A stretch of DNA of 8,037 nt, from contig CAJWGI010000048.1 of the NCBI GenBank assembly GCA_913031335.1, forward strand, positions 1 through 8,037. The letters run 5' to 3'. The notes under the pieces were generated by a model. The model saw only the letters and a program-made list of their open reading frames with translations. It was not told the origin of the DNA and did no database searches. Positions 5,016 to 8,037 of this stretch are shown piece by piece. This stretch comes from an uncultured Anaerolineales bacterium (GTDB lineage Bacteria > Chloroflexota > Anaerolineae > Anaerolineales > UBA11657). The translations under genes were made by a program, and so were the position numbers. The first letter of the stretch is position 1, and each line of letters begins with the position of its first letter.

Positions 5016-6339
5016 AAGGGTCTGGCGCGCGGCTCTGGGTGAGCTGCAGCTGCAGGTCTCCCGCTCCACCTTCGACACCTGGCTGCGCGACGCCCGCCTT
5101 GTTTCGTGTGAGGATGGCGAGTACATCGTCGGCGTCGAGAGCGGTTTTGCCCGCGACTGGCTCGATGCGCGCATGCGCACCACCGTTGAACGCACGGTCG
5201 CCGGGATTGTCGGTCGAACGGCATCGGTTTCCTTTGTGGTGTGGCCGCGAGAGCCCGCGAAAACGACCGGTGAAACACATCTATTCCCGGAGGCCCCGGT
5301 CGAAAACCCCGCCCACCACTCGAGCGACCCGGCGCCGGGTCGCTCTTTTGACGATTTCGTGGTCGGGCCAAGCAGCCGCATGGCGCACGCCGCCGCGCTC
5401 GCTGTTGCCGAGCGCATCCGGCCGGGACACAACCCTCTCGTGCTCTACGGAGATGTCGGCCTTGGCAAAACCCATCTTCTGCACGCGATAGCACGCGAAT
5501 GCGCGCGCGCGCGCCGAAGCGCGCTTCTTGTAACAGCAGAGGCCTTCACCAATGAGCTCGTCGCCGCAATTCGATCGCGCTCCACCGAAACGTTCCGCGA
5601 GAAACACCGCTCGCCCGACGTGTTGCTCGTTGACGACATTCAGTTTTTCGTCGGCAAGAAGTCGTCCCGAGAGGAGTTTATGCACACACTGAGCGCGCTG
5701 TGCGATGACGGCCGGCAGGTTGTGCTGGCCTGCAACCAGCCGCTCTCTGGCCTCGCCGCGCTCGGGCCTCGGCTGTGCTCCCGACTGGGCTCAGGCCTGA
5801 CGGTGGAGGTCTCCGCGCCCGATGCATCGCTGCGCGCAGAAATCCTGCGCGCGAAAGCGGCCGCGCTCGCGGAGACGATCCCCGACGATGTTCTCGCTTT
5901 TCTGTCCGAGCACGCGGGCGCGCATGTGCGCGCCTTGGAGGGCGCGTTGCACCGGCTAGTGGCTCACGCCCGCGTGCTCGGACAACCTATCGACATTGCA
6001 TCTGCCGCCGATTCTATCGGTCGCGGCGAAAGCGGCAGCCACGGCGCTGCTCCCTCTGACCGCGTGATCGCCGCCGTGGCAAGCCGCTTTCATCTCACTC
6101 CACGCGAATTGTGCGGAAAGAGCCGGTCGCGCCGCGTCACTGTGCCGCGCCACCTGGCCATGCAGCTGCTTCGCGAGCAGGGAGACCGCTCTCTGGCGGA
6201 GATTGGCGCTCTGCTGGGAGGCAGAGACCACAGCACCGTAAGGCACGGGTGCGAGCGCGCACGCGCGATGCTCTCGCGAGACGAGGGCTACCGCGCACAG
6301 GCCGAGTGGCTGCGAGAGTATCTTTCCCTCGCCGCATAA
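5005..6339 (+). CDS. dnaA: Chromosomal replication initiator protein DnaA
   Basis: This 444-residue protein binds DnaA boxes at the origin, forms an ATP-dependent filament and opens the DNA for helicase loading. Domain I is MRPERVWRAALGELQLQVSR onward (about 1-82). A short linker rich in P, E and H is domain II (83-115). The AAA+ domain has Walker A GDVGLGKT at 149-156, Walker B LLVDDIQFF at 207-215, an arginine-finger region LCSRLGSGL at 257-265 (R260) and sensor II VRALEGAL with R309. Domain IV carries the DNA-binding signature GGRDHSTVRHGCERA at 405-419 with a basic loop KSRSRRVTVPRH before it. All key residues are present. ATG 5005 is chosen because homologues begin here and AGGGGA precedes it at 4995-5000; ATG 4969 in the same frame lacks a ribosome-binding site. 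Departures from common sequences are D for G in the P-loop and SRL for SRF at the arginine finger. dnaN does not follow; the next gene is convergent. Confidence 0.95.
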   Translation: MRPERVWRAALGELQLQVSRSTFDTWLRDARLVSCEDGEYIVGVESGFARDWLDARMRTTVERTVAGIVGRTASVSFVVWPREPAKTTGETHLFPEAPVENPAHHSSDPAPGRSFDDFVVGPSSRMAHAAALAVAERIRPGHNPLVLYGDVGLGKTHLLHAIARECARARRSALLVTAEAFTNELVAAIRSRSTETFREKHRSPDVLLVDDIQFFVGKKSSREEFMHTLSALCDDGRQVVLACNQPLSGLAALGPRLCSRLGSGLTVEVSAPDASLRAEILRAKAAALAETIPDDVLAFLSEHAGAHVRALEGALHRLVAHARVLGQPIDIASAADSIGRGESGSHGAAPSDRVIAAVASRFHLTPRELCGKSRSRRVTVPRHLAMQLLREQGDRSLAEIGALLGGRDHSTVRHGCERARAMLSRDEGYRAQAEWLREYLSLAA

Positions 6340-6490
6340 GCCCACCCCCTCTCTTTTTTTAGGCCAGGCCCGCCCCGGGGATGCCGCGGCCCCTTTCCCC
6401 GCCCGGCCCGACTCTTTCGCCAGCTGCGCAGCGTCCGCGCGTCTCCTTTTGGAGGATTCTTTTCTTTCCTCTCTTTTGCCGGCCTCTCGT

Positions 6491-6499
6491 TGTGGACAA
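6491..6499 (-). promoter_or_regulatory. DnaA box
   Basis: The minus strand reads TTGTCCACA, one base from the classical TTATCCACA and identical to the form favoured in GC-rich bacteria. It is the only strong match seen around dnaA. Confidence 0.55.
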
Positions 6500-6564
6500 T
6501 ACAGCGAGGGAATCCCGTTCCGTTTTTTTTTCTGCCCCTGGCCACGGGCGGCGCCTTTCTGTTT

Positions 6565-6607
6565 TTCCCCACAGTCCCCTCTTTCCCCGGCCCTACGGCT
6601 ACTACTA
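6565..6607 (+). promoter_or_regulatory. Possible origin unwinding element: box-like site, GC stretch, DnaA-trio run
   Basis: TTCCCCACA (6565-6573, seven of nine to the DnaA box) is followed by a GC-rich segment with GGCCC and then CTA CTA CTA at 6599-6607, running into TTTATT and further AT-rich bases. In Bacillus subtilis the unwinding element has the same polarity: box, GC-rich spacer, CTA-type triplets, AT-rich DNA. Here the box-to-triplet gap (25 bases) is much longer, so the match is suggestive only. Confidence 0.35.
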
Positions 6608-6667
6608 TTTATTCAAAGAAAATAAGAGTTACTGGGGGAAATCGGCGCCACCACACAAGCCGGCAAG

Positions 6668-7354
6668 CTATTCGATGGACAGGCTCTCGCCCGGGGACAG
6701 AGGAAAGACGGTTGTATCGACTCGGTTTTCGACGGCGCGCTTCCACTCGTGCGCGTCCTGAGTGATTAAATCCCAGGTGTTGTAATGGATTGGCACCACC
6801 ATTCGCGGCTTGATCATGGCTACGGCGAGGAGAGCATCTTTGGGACCCATCGTGAAATTATCTCCGATGGGAACAGCGGCAAGGTCGACCCCCTCGGCCC
6901 CTATCAAAGCCATGTCGCCAAAAAGGCCGGTGTCGCAGGCAAGGTAGGTTTTTTTTCCTTCTGCGTCGAGAAGGAACCCGCACGGGTTGCCGCCGTAAGA
7001 GCCGTCAGGCAGCCCGGACCCGTGCAGCGCGAGAGTCAGCTTCAGGTAGCCGAATGGGTGGGCGAAGCCTCCTCCCAGGTGTTGTGGGTGAACGTTCTCC
7101 GCTCCCTGCGCGCTGAACCAGTTTGCCATTTCAAAGTTGGTGATGATGGTTGCTCCGGTTCGTTTGGCGATGGTCACCGTATCTCCAACGTGGTCGCCGT
7201 GCCCGTGCGAGACCAGAATGAAGTCCGCGGGAAGCTCGGCTGGGTCTGCAGTGGCGGCCGGGTTTTCGCTAAGAAAAGGGTCGACCAATATGTTCGTGCC
7301 GCTTATGTTAAGGCCGAGGGCGGCGTGACCGTAATAGGTAAGAATTGTTGTCAT
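6668..7354 (-). CDS. UPF0173-family metal-dependent hydrolase (metallo-beta-lactamase fold)
   Basis: A 228-residue cytoplasmic protein of the UPF0173 group, typical in length. The metal-binding set is complete: SHGHGDH gives H50, H52, D54 and H55; H111 is in TLALHGSG; D141 is in LACDTGLF; H190 is in VVPIHYNTW. The N-terminus MTTILTYYGHAALGLNISGTNILVDPFL is also standard for the family. The physiological substrate of this group is not established, so only hydrolase activity through a two-metal centre is inferred. The start at 7354 is chosen because minus-strand GGAGGAGA (7358-7365) lies immediately upstream at good spacing and the family begins here; an upstream in-frame start at 7423 would add unconserved arginine-rich residues and would begin inside the promoter. 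No signal peptide is seen. It faces dnaA across the possible origin and is divergent from the molybdoenzyme gene. Confidence 0.9.
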   Translation of the reverse strand: MTTILTYYGHAALGLNISGTNILVDPFLSENPAATADPAELPADFILVSHGHGDHVGDTVTIAKRTGATIITNFEMANWFSAQGAENVHPQHLGGGFAHPFGYLKLTLALHGSGLPDGSYGGNPCGFLLDAEGKKTYLACDTGLFGDMALIGAEGVDLAAVPIGDNFTMGPKDALLAVAMIKPRMVVPIHYNTWDLITQDAHEWKRAVENRVDTTVFPLSPGESLSIE

Positions 7355-7393
7355 GGCTCTCCTCCGAGTCTCGTCGGGACTCCTGCGGGCACA

Positions 7394-7423
7394 AGTATAG
7401 TGCGGCGCGCGGGAAAGAGTCAA
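7394..7423 (-). promoter_or_regulatory. Promoter of the UPF0173 hydrolase gene
   Basis: On the minus strand TTGACT (7418-7423) and TATACT (7394-7399) are separated by 18 bases, each five of six to consensus. Transcription would start near 7387, leaving a leader of about 33 bases with the ribosome-binding site. Confidence 0.6.
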
Positions 7424-7451
7424 CTTCGCGGGAGACCGGGAAATTACGCGC

Positions 7452-7457
7452 TATAAT
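7452..7457 (+). promoter_or_regulatory. -10 hexamer for the sulfite-oxidase-like gene
   Basis: A perfect TATAAT stands 30 bases before the ATG at 7488. No good -35 hexamer is found at 16-18 bases, so an activator may be needed or the -35 is simply weak. It is back to back with the hydrolase promoter, about 30 bases away. Confidence 0.5.
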
Positions 7458-7487
7458 TTCGTCAAGAGAGAGCGGAGGGAAACAGTC

Positions 7488-8037
7488 ATGCGAACCAATT
7501 CCGATGAACGCGCCGGCGCAGAGCGAAAAACGGACAAAGCAGGACGGCTGCCGCCCGGGCAATCGCTAACGAAGCGGTTTCCGGTGCTTCACTATGGGCC
7601 GGTGCCGGCCTTTGATGCGCAGACCTGGGACCTCAAGGTGTTTGGCGAGGTGGAGCAGGATGCGCGCTGGAGCTGGGACGAGTTCTGCCGACTGCCGCGC
7701 ACCCGCGTAAAAATGGACATCCACTGCGTTACCACGTGGAGCAAGCTTGACACCGAGTGGGAGGGGGTCGGCATATGCGCGCTGGTTGAGAGCGGGCTAG
7801 TGCGCCCGAAGCCGGGCGCGACGGTGGTGTTGCAGCATTGTGAATTCGGCTACACCACAAACATTCCGCTCGAGACAGCGCTGGGGGAAAATTTCCTACT
7901 GGCGACGCACTTCGACGGCGAGCCGCTGGCACCGGAACACGGCCATCCGCTTCGCGCGGTCTGTGGCGCCATCCCCGGGCGCGACGATCTTGACGACGTA
8001 TATCTCTGGAAGGGAGGCAAGTGGCTTCGTGGGCTCG
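7488..8037 (+). CDS. Sulfite-oxidase-like molybdopterin-dependent oxidoreductase, 5' part
   Basis: The frame runs off the right edge after 183 codons. The family holds a molybdenum-pterin cofactor in the sulfite oxidase / YedY fold. Visible marks are LPPGQSLTKRFPVLHYGPVP at 21-40, TWDLKVFGEVE at 46-56, the molybdenum-ligand motif KMDIHCVTTWSKLD at 75-88 with C80, the segment LQHCEFGYTTNIPLE at 115-129, HFDGEPLAPEHGHPLRAV at 141-158, and LWKGGKWLRGL at 173-183. Only the last few residues of a typical short family member (about 190-220 residues) seem to be missing. There is no Tat or other signal peptide and no membrane segment, so unlike YedY/MsrP it should stay in the cytoplasm. The substrate is unknown. 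ATG 7488 is supported by GGAGGGA at 7474-7480 with seven bases of spacing. A molybdenum cofactor pathway must exist elsewhere in the genome if the enzyme works. Confidence 0.88.
   Translation, partial: MRTNSDERAGAERKTDKAGRLPPGQSLTKRFPVLHYGPVPAFDAQTWDLKVFGEVEQDARWSWDEFCRLPRTRVKMDIHCVTTWSKLDTEWEGVGICALVESGLVRPKPGATVVLQHCEFGYTTNIPLETALGENFLLATHFDGEPLAPEHGHPLRAVCGAIPGRDDLDDVYLWKGGKWLRGL

Larger units (their letters stand above)
6340..6667. other. oriC: Candidate replication origin region downstream of dnaA
   Basis: No convincing gene lies in these 328 bases between the convergent dnaA and hydrolase genes. The plus strand is strikingly pyrimidine-rich (43 of 60 at 6421-6480 and 43 of 60 at 6541-6600). 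It holds one good DnaA box, a weaker box-like TTCCCCACA, a GC-rich stretch, then three CTA triplets leading into the AT-rich 6600-6630. Origins are often next to dnaA and use this order of elements. Only one strong box is seen, so the origin may extend elsewhere or lie at another locus. GCTGCGCAGC at 6423-6432 is a perfect palindrome, and CTCC TTTT GGAG at 6443-6454 followed by a T-rich tract could act as a weak terminator for dnaA. Confidence 0.42.

Noticed and set aside
4706..5494. Long minus-strand frame opposite the dnaA start
   Set aside because: It is an arginine/proline-rich shadow of GC-rich coding DNA, spans a promoter region, and has no recognisable domain.
6381..6761. Plus-strand frame in the region after dnaA
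   Set aside because: Its composition simply follows the pyrimidine tracts; there is no ribosome-binding site and it runs into the end of the convergent hydrolase gene.
6785..7456. Plus-strand frame opposite the UPF0173 gene
   Set aside because: It is the mirror of a well-supported metallo-hydrolase gene and runs through its promoter; no family resemblance is seen.

Overview
The window is mostly GC-rich DNA (41 of 60 bases are G or C at 2161-2220) holding bacterial housekeeping genes around dnaA. It is interrupted by one AT-rich block (20 of 60 at 3181-3240). The DnaA N-terminus, the short zinc-containing holB product, the ABC-2 permease remnant and the cytoplasmic sulfite-oxidase-like protein all resemble versions I associate with Chloroflexota. 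That assignment is an impression from protein style, not a proof, and no rRNA, tRNA or CRISPR array is present to settle it.

Layout. 1-615: the 3' part of an arginine deiminase/dimethylargininase-type hydrolase gene. 628-1000: the wreck of an ABC exporter operon, in which the first codons of an ATPase gene are joined to the last part of a permease gene, with a frameshift. 905-1468 (minus): an RpiB-type sugar-phosphate isomerase whose last 31 codons run antisense through that wreck. 1534-2544: holB, the DNA polymerase III delta-prime subunit, divergent from the isomerase. 2545-4545: an AT-rich block with its own promoter and one B12-binding radical SAM gene. A single in-frame TGA cuts that gene into a B12-domain half and a radical-SAM half. 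The block is bracketed by two 61-base direct repeats that match at 56 positions. 4545-5004: a long leader with hairpins, a good promoter and an unused strong ribosome-binding site. 5005-6339: dnaA. 6340-6667: a pyrimidine-rich, non-coding stretch with a DnaA box and a run resembling DnaA-trios, a candidate replication origin. 6668-7354 (minus): a UPF0173 metallo-beta-lactamase-fold hydrolase. 7488 to the right edge: a molybdopterin-dependent sulfite-oxidase-like enzyme, divergent from the hydrolase.

How the parts relate. dnaA, its possible origin and holB all serve replication. The edge genes look like independent metabolic genes with their own promoters. The AT-rich radical SAM block looks like a later arrival. 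Two broken genes lie within 4 kb of each other, so either this genome is decaying locally or the assembly carries errors. Six of the seven reading-frame ends seen here, counting one pseudogene, use TAG, one uses TAA and none uses TGA. The only in-frame TGA interrupts the radical SAM gene. A recoded TGA is therefore worth testing before the gene is called dead.
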